A model generated the notes under the pieces. That model was not told where the DNA came from. It searched no databases and worked only from the letters and a program-made list of their open reading frames with translations. From Sphingobacteriaceae bacterium UBA2059 (lineage in GTDB: Bacteria > Bacteroidota > Bacteroidia > Sphingobacteriales > Sphingobacteriaceae), in the NCBI GenBank assembly GCA_002332615.1, contig DDAL01000019.1:10755-36525 (forward strand): DNA of 25,771 nucleotides, given 5' to 3'. Positions 1 to 7,198 of the stretch are shown here, one piece after another; position 1 is the stretch's first letter, and the number at the start of each line of letters is the position of its first letter. Position numbers and translations under genes: made by a program.

Positions 1-69
1 ATTAGCTCAGCTGGCTAGAGCGCTTCCATGGCATGGAAGAGGTCATCGGTTCGACTCCGATATTCTCCA
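1..69 (+). tRNA. tRNA-Ala (anticodon GGC), 5' end cut by window edge
   Basis: The sequence folds as a tRNA lacking its first five bases. The D stem is GCTC/GAGC. The anticodon stem CTTCC/GGAAG encloses the loop ATGGCAT, giving anticodon GGC (reads GCC, alanine). The variable loop is AGGTC, and the T stem ATCGG/CCGAT encloses TTCGACT. The acceptor strand ATTCTCC is followed by discriminator A at 69. The missing 5' bases should be GGAGA by pairing. The next bases are CTT, so CCA is not encoded and must be added after transcription. Confidence 0.93.
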
Positions 70-74
70 CTTAT

Positions 75-108
75 AGCCCTGCAGACCACGAACTGCAGGG
101 CTTTTTTT
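75..108 (+). terminator. intrinsic terminator after tRNA-Ala
   Basis: A perfect 10-bp GC-rich stem, AGCCCTGCAG/CTGCAGGGCT, with an 8-base loop is followed directly by a run of seven T. This is a textbook rho-independent terminator six bases after the tRNA 3' end. Confidence 0.9.
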
Positions 109-249
109 ATTATATCTTGATTTTTCCCTTTTTAGCAGCTTCAGTGTGGAAGGTTTCATAGATCAAGGCAAAGAAAAGTTTAGTCTTTCATGTTAATGTA
201 TGGGGAAAAAAAGAGATTTTTGTTTTAACTTAAGCATTCGCCCTTTTTC

Positions 250-2364
250 ATGAATACTAACAATACCGTTCTAAACGCTGATCAATTACTTCAGGTCCTC
301 TCTTTGTCTGAAAACGCTACGGCCATTTATACGTCTGACGATATAGTGATAGAGATGGCTAACGATGCTATGATTGGTTTTTGGGGTAAGGATAGAAGTG
401 TAATCGGTAAAACTCTTTTGGAGGCTGTGCCTGAGCTGCGTTCACAGCCTTTTATAGGCTTACTTAAGCAGGTGTGGCGAAGCGGTGAAACGTATACTGC
501 TAAAGATACTCCGGCCGATCTTGTTGTAGGGGGTAAGCTCGATCGCTACTACTTCGACTTTGAATACCGGGCAATCAAGGATGCGAACGGTGACATGTTT
601 TGCATCTTGCATACATCTACAGATGTAACGGCAAAAGTTCTAAATGAAAAGGCTTTGGAAGCCGGCCTGAAGCGGGAGAAAATACTGGGCGACGAGCTCG
701 AACATGCAAACAGCCAGCTTGCTGCTGCTAATGCAGAGCTGTTTAAGAGCAACGATAACCTGACAAAGCTTGTTGAAAGCCTTGCCGAAAGTGAAAACAG
801 GTTCAGAAAGCTTGTACAAGATGCACCGGTGGCCATTTGCGTTTTGAGTGGCATGGATATGAGAATTGACGTTGCTAACAATAAAATACTGCAGCTGTGG
901 GGTAGGACTGGCGAAGAGGTTATTTCAAAACCCCTCCTGGTTGCCCGGCCGGAGCTAATTGCCCATACATATATCAGTGTGATGAAACGTGTGTTTGACA
1001 CTGGTGTTCCTTTTAGCGGTACATCGATTGCAAGCAAGGTACTTCGCAAGGGGCAACTGGCAGACATGTACTCAGATGCCATTTACCAGCCTCTGCTGGA
1101 TGAGAGCGGAAAGGTAACAGGTATTATGGTAGTATTGACCGATGTTACCGATAAAACATTGATAGCCCGGCGTGAACAGGAGCTGGTAAAAGCGCTGGCT
1201 GCAACCAATGAAGAGCTTGCTGCTATTAACGAAGAGATGCTTGCCACTAATGAAGAGCTAAGAGAGTCGCAATATCTGTTAAGACAGGCGAATGACGATA
1301 TGCGCAGCAGTGAAGAACAACTGCAGTTTACTATAAACGCAGCTGACCTGGGTACATGGGATCTTAATCCGGCTACAAATAAATTTACCGGCAATGAAAG
1401 ACTTAAGGAGTGGTTCGGGCTTAAATCTATCGAAGATATAAGCCTGGACGTTGCTACGAATGTTATTCATGAAAAGGACAGACCTCTTGTTGTTGAGGCT
1501 ATAGAGGAAGCTCTCAATTTTCGATCTGGAGGAAGGTATGATATAGAATATCGTATCGTTGCACCTCATTACTCAGCTCCAAGGTATTACCGCGCAAAAG
1601 GCAAAGCTCTTTTTGATTCGGAGCAGCAGCCGGTTCGCTTTAGCGGAATACTTCAGGACATTAATGAAAAAAAGCAGGATGAGATTCGAAAAAATGATTT
1701 TATAGGCATGGTGAGTCACGAGCTTAAAACTCCTCTCACCTCTTTGAAGGCTTATGTTCAGATGCTGCTTTCAAAGGCAAAAAATACAGAGGATCAGTTT
1801 ACAGTAAATGCGTTATCTAAAGTAGAGATTCAGGTGATTAAGATGAGTACTATGATAAACGGTTTCCTTAACGTGTCGAGACTGGAGTCGGGCAAGATTC
1901 AGCTATATAAAGAAACGTTTGATCTTAATGACCTAATAGAGGATGTAGCTGAGCAAATGCAGCTTATAATCCCAAAACATCGTATTACGTTATCCCCTTC
2001 TTCACCTATGAACATATTTGCAGATAAGGAAAAGATAGGACAAGTACTTACAAATTTTTTAAGTAATGCAGCCAAGTACTCGCCTGCAGGCCAACCTATT
2101 GAAATTACATGTAACTATGTAGACGGACAGGCGGTGGTGAGTGTAAAAGACGAAGGAATAGGACTTAAGCCTCAGGATAAGGAAAAAATGTTTAGCAGAT
2201 ACTACAGGGTTGAAGAAGCTAGTACGAAACACATCTCTGGCTTCGGCATTGGCTTATACCTTAGCTCCGAAATTATAAAAAGCCATAAAGGGAACGTTTG
2301 GGTAGAAAGTACTTTCGGCGTTGGATCAACTTTCTTTTTTAGTTTGCCAATTTACAACAATTAA
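250..2364 (+). CDS. three-PAS soluble sensor histidine kinase
   Basis: Signal-transducing histidine kinase of 704 aa. PAS-like domains lie at about residues 10-130, 180-305 and 355-475. They are joined by Ala/Glu/Asn-rich coiled-coil linkers near 135-185 and 305-350. The kinase core follows: H box with VSHELKTPL (phospho-acceptor His490), N box near 602-606 (NFLSNAAKYS), G1 box DEGIGL (634-639), F box near 648, and G2 box GFGIGL (664-669). I see no signal peptide or membrane segment, so it probably senses a cytoplasmic signal or ligand through the PAS domains. There is no receiver domain in the protein and no response-regulator gene in the window, so the partner is unknown. The ATG at 250 starts just before the first PAS domain. 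No clear promoter was found in the 140 bases upstream. Confidence 0.9.
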   Translation: MNTNNTVLNADQLLQVLSLSENATAIYTSDDIVIEMANDAMIGFWGKDRSVIGKTLLEAVPELRSQPFIGLLKQVWRSGETYTAKDTPADLVVGGKLDRYYFDFEYRAIKDANGDMFCILHTSTDVTAKVLNEKALEAGLKREKILGDELEHANSQLAAANAELFKSNDNLTKLVESLAESENRFRKLVQDAPVAICVLSGMDMRIDVANNKILQLWGRTGEEVISKPLLVARPELIAHTYISVMKRVFDTGVPFSGTSIASKVLRKGQLADMYSDAIYQPLLDESGKVTGIMVVLTDVTDKTLIARREQELVKALAATNEELAAINEEMLATNEELRESQYLLRQANDDMRSSEEQLQFTINAADLGTWDLNPATNKFTGNERLKEWFGLKSIEDISLDVATNVIHEKDRPLVVEAIEEALNFRSGGRYDIEYRIVAPHYSAPRYYRAKGKALFDSEQQPVRFSGILQDINEKKQDEIRKNDFIGMVSHELKTPLTSLKAYVQMLLSKAKNTEDQFTVNALSKVEIQVIKMSTMINGFLNVSRLESGKIQLYKETFDLNDLIEDVAEQMQLIIPKHRITLSPSSPMNIFADKEKIGQVLTNFLSNAAKYSPAGQPIEITCNYVDGQAVVSVKDEGIGLKPQDKEKMFSRYYRVEEASTKHISGFGIGLYLSSEIIKSHKGNVWVESTFGVGSTFFFSLPIYNN

Positions 2365-2377
2365 TAAGTTCTTAGTC

Positions 2378-2418
2378 GCCTTTTTTTATTAAAGACAAAG
2401 TCTTTAATAAAAAAAGGC
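2378..2418. terminator. perfect 19-bp hairpin between convergent genes
   Basis: The arms at 2378-2396 and 2400-2418 are perfectly complementary with a 3-base AAA loop. Their outer part is GCC plus seven T on the left and seven A plus GGC on the right. It lies between the 3' ends of the histidine kinase (+) and pncB (-), so a bidirectional terminator is the obvious reading. The polarity is unusual, however: the T tract precedes the loop and the A tract follows it on both strands, so no U run leaves the base of the stem. Confidence 0.55.
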
Positions 2419-2440
2419 ATAGGACTGGTGGAATACTAAA

Positions 2441-2466
2441 GGGTTGCCAATTCCGGCTAGCAACCC
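2441..2466 (-). terminator. possible terminator hairpin for pncB
   Basis: A 7-bp GC-rich stem, GGGTTGC/GCAACCC, has a 12-base loop and begins 4 bases after the pncB stop. On the minus strand it is followed only by TTT, so it is a weak intrinsic terminator. It may act together with the larger hairpin at 2378-2418. Confidence 0.4.
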
Positions 2467-2470
2467 GGTC

Positions 2471-3658
2471 TTATGATTCTATCTCCAGTATTTCTTTAGC
2501 CAGACGTATCATCTTATCATTTCCTGTGTGTTTCCCTTGTTCATCCGAAAGCTTAACCACATGGATCCATGTTTGGTTTTCTGGTCTTGCTTCAGTCATT
2601 TTTAGTACAATGTTCAGTGGTTTTAGGCCTACATCGTTTGTAAAATTTGTGCCGATCCCGAAGGATATGCCTATTTTTCCTTTGCAAAAGCTGGCAATTT
2701 TCTTGACTTTCTCATAATTGAGGGCGTCTGAAAAGATGATGGTCTTTGAAAGCGGATCGATTGCAAACTTCTTGTAGTGATTAATTGTTTTTTCAGCAAA
2801 AACCAGCGGATCACCACTATCATGTCTTACTCCGTCAAATAGCTTCGAAAATTTTTTATCAAACTGTTCGAAAAAGATATCTGTGGTATAGGTGTCGGCT
2901 AAGGCTATACCTAAATCTCCGCGATAGATAGAGGACCAGTGTTCCAGGCCCAAAAGATTCGACATTTTAAATCCATATTTCGCCGCGTGAAACATAAACC
3001 ATTCATGTGCGTGTGTACCAATTGGCTTCGTACTATATTTCATGGCTAGGTGTACATTACTTGTTCCTACAAATGTAGAACCCCCGTATTCTCTTAATGC
3101 TTTGACCACCAGGCTGTGAACTTCATACGAATGTCTTCTTCGGGTTCCAAACTCAGCGATGGTTACTCCCAGATTTGCATACTTTTCAATTTTTTCTTTG
3201 TTTATGGCAGTGATCTCCTGGTCGCTTATGTGCGGTAAGTGATTCAGCTTATAGTATAAGTCGCTGATCATTGACAGAATTGGGACTTCCCATAAAATGG
3301 CTCTATACCAATACCCTTCAATAAACACCTTCAAGTCTGTTCCTTCCTGTTCTATCTTTACTTCATCAGGATTATAGGTATATCCTTCCAAAAAATCGAA
3401 ATAGGTTGGATCTAAATAAGGGCATGTCCTTGCCAGGTACAGCTTTTCGGCTCTGGTTAATCGCAAAGAAGACATATTATTGACAGCTTTCCTCAATGCA
3501 TCTGCGAAGCCTGTCGGAAAAGAGTGTTTACCTCTGTTTATAAACTCGTACCGCGCCTTTGAATGCGGAAACAATTTGATTGCTCCATGCTGCATGGTGA
3601 ATTTATAGAAATCATTATCAAGTAGAGAGGGTATAGTAGGTAAGGTGTATTCTTTCAT
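2471..3658 (-). CDS. pncB: nicotinate phosphoribosyltransferase
   Basis: Enzyme of the Preiss-Handler NAD salvage pathway, joining nicotinate to PRPP with ATP hydrolysis to give nicotinate mononucleotide in the cytoplasm. It has 395 aa, matching the usual length of about 400. Visible signatures are the N-terminal LLDNDFYKFTMQ (12-23), EFGTRRRHSYEVH (169-181), and THAHEWFMFHA (215-225), where His218 corresponds to the autophosphorylated histidine of the enterobacterial enzyme. The phosphoribosyl-binding region FDGVRHDSGDP comes later, followed by SFGIGTNFTND near the C terminus. The ATG at 3658 lies one base after the stop of the upstream 202-aa gene, so the two are almost certainly cotranscribed. 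Confidence 0.95.
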   Translation of the reverse strand: MKEYTLPTIPSLLDNDFYKFTMQHGAIKLFPHSKARYEFINRGKHSFPTGFADALRKAVNNMSSLRLTRAEKLYLARTCPYLDPTYFDFLEGYTYNPDEVKIEQEGTDLKVFIEGYWYRAILWEVPILSMISDLYYKLNHLPHISDQEITAINKEKIEKYANLGVTIAEFGTRRRHSYEVHSLVVKALREYGGSTFVGTSNVHLAMKYSTKPIGTHAHEWFMFHAAKYGFKMSNLLGLEHWSSIYRGDLGIALADTYTTDIFFEQFDKKFSKLFDGVRHDSGDPLVFAEKTINHYKKFAIDPLSKTIIFSDALNYEKVKKIASFCKGKIGISFGIGTNFTNDVGLKPLNIVLKMTEARPENQTWIHVVKLSDEQGKHTGNDKMIRLAKEILEIES

Positions 3659-3659
3659 A

Positions 3660-4268
3660 TTACTTTTTAATTAAACCGGTGGTCAAAGATTTCCATTGGA
3701 CTTTTGACGGCCCGAACCACGACCCGATTGCTACAATGAAGTTTCTTAACCGGTCTTTTAAACCTTTAACTTTGGTATTAGGTGATTCATTTCGACCATA
3801 AACGCTCGCTTCAACCCTCGTGGAATCTCGTTTCACTATAAAGGTACTTGATGCTTCCTGATCAAAAAAATGGGAGGTATCTGTTTCTTTGTTTAAGGGA
3901 TCGGCACTCGGATGCACCTTTATGGCTATATACTCTGTATGGCCTTGCTTATCCGTGGAGGATTCAATGGTTTGAATCCTGACCCAGTCGTATCCGTCGC
4001 CTGCCTTGGGACCAGGTCCTGGTATATCGATTTTAAAGTAGTCACCCTCTATAGCATATCGGTTTGCTTTTTTTCCCTCACTGTCTATCAGTTCAAAGCT
4101 GGCTGTGTACCATCCGCTTATTTCTTTCCAATTATTCAAGTCCAACAGTCTTTTTTTTGCTACTTCAAAGTGCGCCTTAGCATCAGTTTCTGTGTTAAAC
4201 TTTACCACAGAAGTGGTATCTACTTTCAAGCCTTTGTGCTGTTCTGGAATTAATTTTGATTTACTCAT
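3660..4268 (-). CDS. unrecognised 202-aa cytoplasmic protein upstream of pncB
   Basis: I do not recognise a family with certainty. The 202-aa product has no signal peptide or membrane span and is rich in Lys, Asp and Ser. It begins at the ATG at 4268. Residues 25-150 alternate Trp-containing segments (NNWKEISGWYTASFEL, DGYDWVRIQTIE) in a pattern that could form a START/SRPBCC-like beta-grip, but this is a weak guess. The C-terminal 35 residues are basic and include IGSWFGPSKVQWKSLTTG. It ends one base before the pncB start, so the two form one transcription unit. A function in NAD salvage can be suspected from position only. Confidence 0.75.
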   Translation of the reverse strand: MSKSKLIPEQHKGLKVDTTSVVKFNTETDAKAHFEVAKKRLLDLNNWKEISGWYTASFELIDSEGKKANRYAIEGDYFKIDIPGPGPKAGDGYDWVRIQTIESSTDKQGHTEYIAIKVHPSADPLNKETDTSHFFDQEASSTFIVKRDSTRVEASVYGRNESPNTKVKGLKDRLRNFIVAIGSWFGPSKVQWKSLTTGLIKK

Positions 4269-4292
4269 GTCTCAGGTTGATTATTCTTAAAT

Positions 4293-4314
4293 AAACTTTA
4301 TGGCTATAAAGTTT
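4293..4314 (-). repeat. 9-bp perfect hairpin in the 5' region of the 202-aa gene
   Basis: AAACTTTAT and ATAAAGTTT form a perfect inverted repeat around the 4-base loop GGCT. It lies 25 bases upstream of the minus-strand start at 4268, in the divergent intergenic region. No U tract follows on either strand, so it is not a terminator. It could be an operator or a leader hairpin. Confidence 0.35.
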
Positions 4315-4358
4315 TACTTAAACAAAATCGCTGCTATATGAAACCTTAATCATCTTCT

Positions 4359-4366
4359 TATATTTG
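4359..4366 (+). promoter_or_regulatory. candidate Bacteroidota -7 box for the small exported protein gene
   Basis: TATATTTG matches the Bacteroidota -7 consensus TAnnTTTG and lies 23 bases upstream of the ATG at 4390. I could not find a matching TTTG element about 20 bases further upstream, so this rests on the -7 box alone. Confidence 0.4.
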
Positions 4367-4389
4367 CGATACACACTTACATCGATAAT

Positions 4390-4704
4390 ATGAAAAAATT
4401 AATCAGAACCCTGCTTATCGCAGTTATGGTATTCACAGGAACTACTTCTTTTGCAAACGAGGTGAGTAAGTCGGCAATGCCTATGACTGAGGCCCAAAAG
4501 AATGTTAGATTACAGGAAATTTCAAAAAGAGTAGAGTTCATCAGGGAGATGGATAAATCTCAACTTAGCCGGAAGGACAGGAAAGAGCTTAGAAAAGAAG
4601 TTAAGGCTATGAAAGCAGAAGCTAAAACTCTTGCCGGAGGAGGCGTTTATCTTTCTGTAGGTGCAATTTTGATTGTTATCCTTGTTCTTATTCTCATTCT
4701 GTAA
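4390..4704 (+). CDS. small exported protein with C-terminal membrane anchor
   Basis: A 104-aa product. Residues 1-22 form a signal peptide (basic MKKLIR, hydrophobic core, TSFA cleavage site). Residues 35-78 are highly charged and helical, with many Lys, Arg and Glu (KRVEFIREMDKSQLSRKDRK). Residues 80-104 form a glycine-led hydrophobic helix ending in LVLILIL at the extreme C terminus. The mature protein is therefore a short charged helix anchored by a C-terminal membrane segment, probably in the inner membrane facing the periplasm. Similar short proteins are frequent hypotheticals in Bacteroidota. No enzyme motif is visible and I assign no function. It is monocistronic and convergent with kdsB. 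Confidence 0.8.
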   Translation: MKKLIRTLLIAVMVFTGTTSFANEVSKSAMPMTEAQKNVRLQEISKRVEFIREMDKSQLSRKDRKELRKEVKAMKAEAKTLAGGGVYLSVGAILIVILVLILIL

Positions 4705-4709
4705 GATAT

Positions 4710-4755
4710 TAACGAGGGAGCGGCTGATCACCTGTTTGCTGCTGCTCCCTTGTTA
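4710..4755. terminator. shared hairpin between convergent gene ends
   Basis: The 12-base arms TAACGAGGGAGC (4710-4721) and GCTCCCTTGTTA (4744-4755) pair with a single G-T wobble around a 22-base loop. The hairpin starts 6 bases after the stop of the small exported protein gene, and its right arm contains the stop codon of kdsB on the opposite strand. It fits a bidirectional terminator, although the U tract is weak. Confidence 0.6.
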
Positions 4756-5508
4756 AGTATTAATATCTCTGTTTAGTATTTTATCTAAATCTTCGGGAGT
4801 GTCTATTGCAATAGATTCAACATCTGTAATCGCAACTTTAACCTTATAACCATTCTCGATCCACCTCAACTGTTCGAGAGCTTCACTTTTTTCCAATGTA
4901 GAAGGTTGAAGCTGAGCTATTTCTTGTAAAATGTGTGAACGATAGCCATATATTCCTATATGTTTAAAATAAGGGGTATGATCTAACCATTGATTCATGG
5001 CCTTCCCGCGCATGTAAGGGATTGGAGTTCTACTAAAGTAGATGGCCTCCGAGCGCAAGTTAATCACTACTTTAGGAGTATTTGGATTCTCCAGTTCATC
5101 AACTGTTTTTATTTCCTTAATCAAAGTAGCTATGAGAGTTTCCGAGGTGTTGAAGCAGGCTATAATTCTGGCAATTTGTTGCTCGCTTATAAATGGCTCG
5201 TCACCTTGAATGTTTATGATGACGTCATAAAGAGGCAATTTCTTGGCCACCTCAGCGCAGCGGTCAGTTCCGCTTTGGTGAAGAGCGGAGGTTAGCAGCA
5301 CATTTCCTCCAAAGCCTACTACATGATCTGAAATCCTTTCATCGTCCGTTGCCACAAGTAACCCGTCTAGTAATTTACATTGCTTTACTTGCTCATATAC
5401 GCGTTGAATCATGCTTTTGCCATTGATATCAACTAGTGGCTTTCCCGGGAAACGACTTGATGCAAATCTTGCCGGAATAACTCCCAATATTTTCAAAGGT
5501 TTTTCCAT
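4753..5508 (-). CDS. kdsB: 3-deoxy-manno-octulosonate cytidylyltransferase (CMP-Kdo synthetase)
   Basis: Activates Kdo with CTP to CMP-Kdo, the donor for the LPS inner core; a soluble cytoplasmic enzyme. The 251-aa length is typical. The N-terminal nucleotide-binding motif PARFASSRFPGKPL (12-25), the segments VATDDERI and QSGTDRCAEV, and the metal-binding NIQGDEPFI are all present. The start is ATG at 5508, 25 bases after the deoxynucleoside kinase stop, so it is the last gene of a trpS-kinase-kdsB run. It supports the presence of a Kdo-containing LPS, in line with rfaE1 elsewhere in the window. Confidence 0.96.
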   Translation of the reverse strand: MEKPLKILGVIPARFASSRFPGKPLVDINGKSMIQRVYEQVKQCKLLDGLLVATDDERISDHVVGFGGNVLLTSALHQSGTDRCAEVAKKLPLYDVIINIQGDEPFISEQQIARIIACFNTSETLIATLIKEIKTVDELENPNTPKVVINLRSEAIYFSRTPIPYMRGKAMNQWLDHTPYFKHIGIYGYRSHILQEIAQLQPSTLEKSEALEQLRWIENGYKVKVAITDVESIAIDTPEDLDKILNRDINT

Positions 5509-5533
5509 AGTTTGGCTTCTAAATAGTTTTTTG

Positions 5534-6154
5534 TTAAAACTTAAACAAGCCGTTGAGTTCCCGGTCTATTCTTTCTATAATAAAGCCCAAATCTTCTTTA
5601 TTGCCTGCAAAGTCGAGTTTGTCTTTATCTAGTACAAGCAGTTTGCCATGATCATAACTGTCTATCCACTTTTTGTACTTATCATTAAGCTTGGTTAAAT
5701 AATCAAGCCTGATACCTGCTTCATATTCTCTTCCCCGCTTTTGAATATTATTAACAAGCGTTGGTACGGAAGCTTTAAGATATACTAGCAGATCGGGTGG
5801 TTTAATAAAAGCCGTAATGTTATTGAAGATGGCCATATAGTTTTCGAAGTCCCTGGACGACATTAAGCCCATTTCATGGAGGTTTGTAGCGAATATGTAA
5901 GCATCTTCATAAATAGTTCGGTCTTGTATGACGGATTGAGTGAGTTGCTGTATCTGCTTCAAATGATTAAAGCGACTGTTTAAGAAATAAATCTGGAGGT
6001 TAAAGCTCCAGCGTTTCATATCGCTATAGAAATCCTCAAGGTATGGGTTGTTCTCGACAAGTTCATAGTGAGGCTCCCAACCTAACTCTTTGCTTAGTAG
6101 CTCTGTAAGCGTGGTCTTGCCTGCGCCTATATTTCCAACAATAGCAATATGCAT
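5534..6154 (-). CDS. deoxynucleoside kinase (dAdo/dGuo kinase family)
   Basis: Phosphorylates deoxynucleosides with ATP in nucleotide salvage. The 206-aa product is full length for the bacterial dNK family. The Walker A P-loop GNIGAGKTT is at 7-15. Glu34 in VENNPYL is the likely catalytic base. DRTIYED (78-84) is the DRS-type motif, and KRGREYE (139-145) is the Arg-rich lid. The substrate (deoxyadenosine, deoxyguanosine or deoxycytidine) cannot be told from sequence alone. It lies 10 bases downstream of trpS and 25 bases upstream of kdsB on the same strand, which implies cotranscription. Confidence 0.92.
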   Translation of the reverse strand: MHIAIVGNIGAGKTTLTELLSKELGWEPHYELVENNPYLEDFYSDMKRWSFNLQIYFLNSRFNHLKQIQQLTQSVIQDRTIYEDAYIFATNLHEMGLMSSRDFENYMAIFNNITAFIKPPDLLVYLKASVPTLVNNIQKRGREYEAGIRLDYLTKLNDKYKKWIDSYDHGKLLVLDKDKLDFAGNKEDLGFIIERIDRELNGLFKF

Positions 6155-6164
6155 ATTTGCCTGG

Positions 6165-7160
6165 TTAAATTTGTCTGAAGCCTATAATTTCCTTGACATC
6201 TTTGATGGTTCTGTCAGCACTTTCCCGGGCTTTATCAGCACCCATACGTGCTACTTTGTGTAAATAGTCTTTATCAGAAGCAATGTCGATAATTTTTTCT
6301 CTCAAAGGAGTAGTTGCGATAATCATATCTTCGGCGAGTTGCTTCTTTAAGTCGCCGTATCTGATCTGGCAAGTGTTGTATAAATGATTAAAATAATCGT
6401 AAGTGTCTTTTGATGAAACCAGACTTATCAGCTGAAACAGGTTTTGTATTGGTTCCGGTTTGGAGGAATTTTCTTCAGAGGGGCCTCCGTCTGTTACTGC
6501 TCGCATTACTTTTTTTCTTATTATCTCAGGAGTGTCGGACAGGTAAATAGCGTTAGCACCTCCATTGGATTTGCCCATTTTTCCGTTTCCGTCCAATCCC
6601 GGTACCTTAACAAGCTTATCACTGAAGCTGAAAGCATAGGCTTCGGGAAAATAATCGACGTTATAAATCCTGTTGAAACGATTGCTAAATGTGCGCGTCA
6701 TTTCTAAATGCTGTTCCTGGTCTTTACCTACAGGCACTTTAGTGGCCTTATGTATAAGAATGTCTCCAGCCATTAAAACCGGATAAGTTAGTAAACCTGC
6801 ATTCACATTTTCCGGATGCATTCTTACCTTATCCTTGAAAGAGGCGCTTCTTTCAAGCTCCCCCAAATAAGCGTTCATGTTTAAGAAAAGGTAGAGCTCT
6901 GCTATCTGAGGGACGTCTGATTGTACATACAGCGTACATTTCTCCGGATCTAAACCTGCGGCAAGGTATTCTACCAAAATATCCTTAACATTCTGATGGA
7001 GATTATCAGGATGGGGATGTGTAGTCAAAGAATGTAAATCTGCTATGAAAAAATAGCAATTATACTTCTCTTGCATTTTTACAAAGTTATGTATTGCCCC
7101 GTAATAATTTCCAAGATGTAGTTTTCCGGTGCTTCTTATACCACTAACGACTGTTTCCAT
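6165..7160 (-). CDS. trpS: tryptophanyl-tRNA synthetase
   Basis: Class I aminoacyl-tRNA synthetase charging tRNA-Trp. It has 331 aa, the normal bacterial length. The HIGH-equivalent motif GKLHLGNYYGA is at 12-22, the family motif PVGKDQEQHLE at 143-153, and the KMSKS-equivalent KMGKSNGG at 194-201. The start is ATG at 7160, eight codons before the signature, as usual. It is the first gene of a minus-strand run with the deoxynucleoside kinase and kdsB and is divergent from plsC with only 38 bases between the starts. Confidence 0.97.
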   Translation of the reverse strand: METVVSGIRSTGKLHLGNYYGAIHNFVKMQEKYNCYFFIADLHSLTTHPHPDNLHQNVKDILVEYLAAGLDPEKCTLYVQSDVPQIAELYLFLNMNAYLGELERSASFKDKVRMHPENVNAGLLTYPVLMAGDILIHKATKVPVGKDQEQHLEMTRTFSNRFNRIYNVDYFPEAYAFSFSDKLVKVPGLDGNGKMGKSNGGANAIYLSDTPEIIRKKVMRAVTDGGPSEENSSKPEPIQNLFQLISLVSSKDTYDYFNHLYNTCQIRYGDLKKQLAEDMIIATTPLREKIIDIASDKDYLHKVARMGADKARESADRTIKDVKEIIGFRQI

Positions 7161-7166
7161 ACTGTG

Positions 7167-7174
7167 CGAAAGTA
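7167..7174 (-). promoter_or_regulatory. candidate -7 box for trpS
   Basis: The minus-strand sequence TACTTTCG differs from TAnnTTTG at one base and ends only 6 bases before the trpS ATG. If used, it would give an almost leaderless mRNA. No clear -33 element is visible, so support is weak. Confidence 0.25.
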
Positions 7175-7185
7175 AGTAATTTTTA

Positions 7186-7193
7186 TATTTTTG
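7186..7193 (+). promoter_or_regulatory. candidate -7 box for plsC
   Basis: TATTTTTG matches TAnnTTTG exactly and ends five bases before the plsC ATG at 7199. Transcription from it would start at or next to the start codon, giving a leaderless transcript. No TTTG element is visible at the expected upstream spacing, and the region is AT-rich, so a chance match is possible. Confidence 0.35.
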
Positions 7194-7198
7194 ATTAG

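Noticed and set aside
549..1394. Long minus-strand open frames inside the histidine kinase gene
   Set aside because: They are Ser/Leu-rich antisense readings of a well-conserved kinase gene with no motif of their own.
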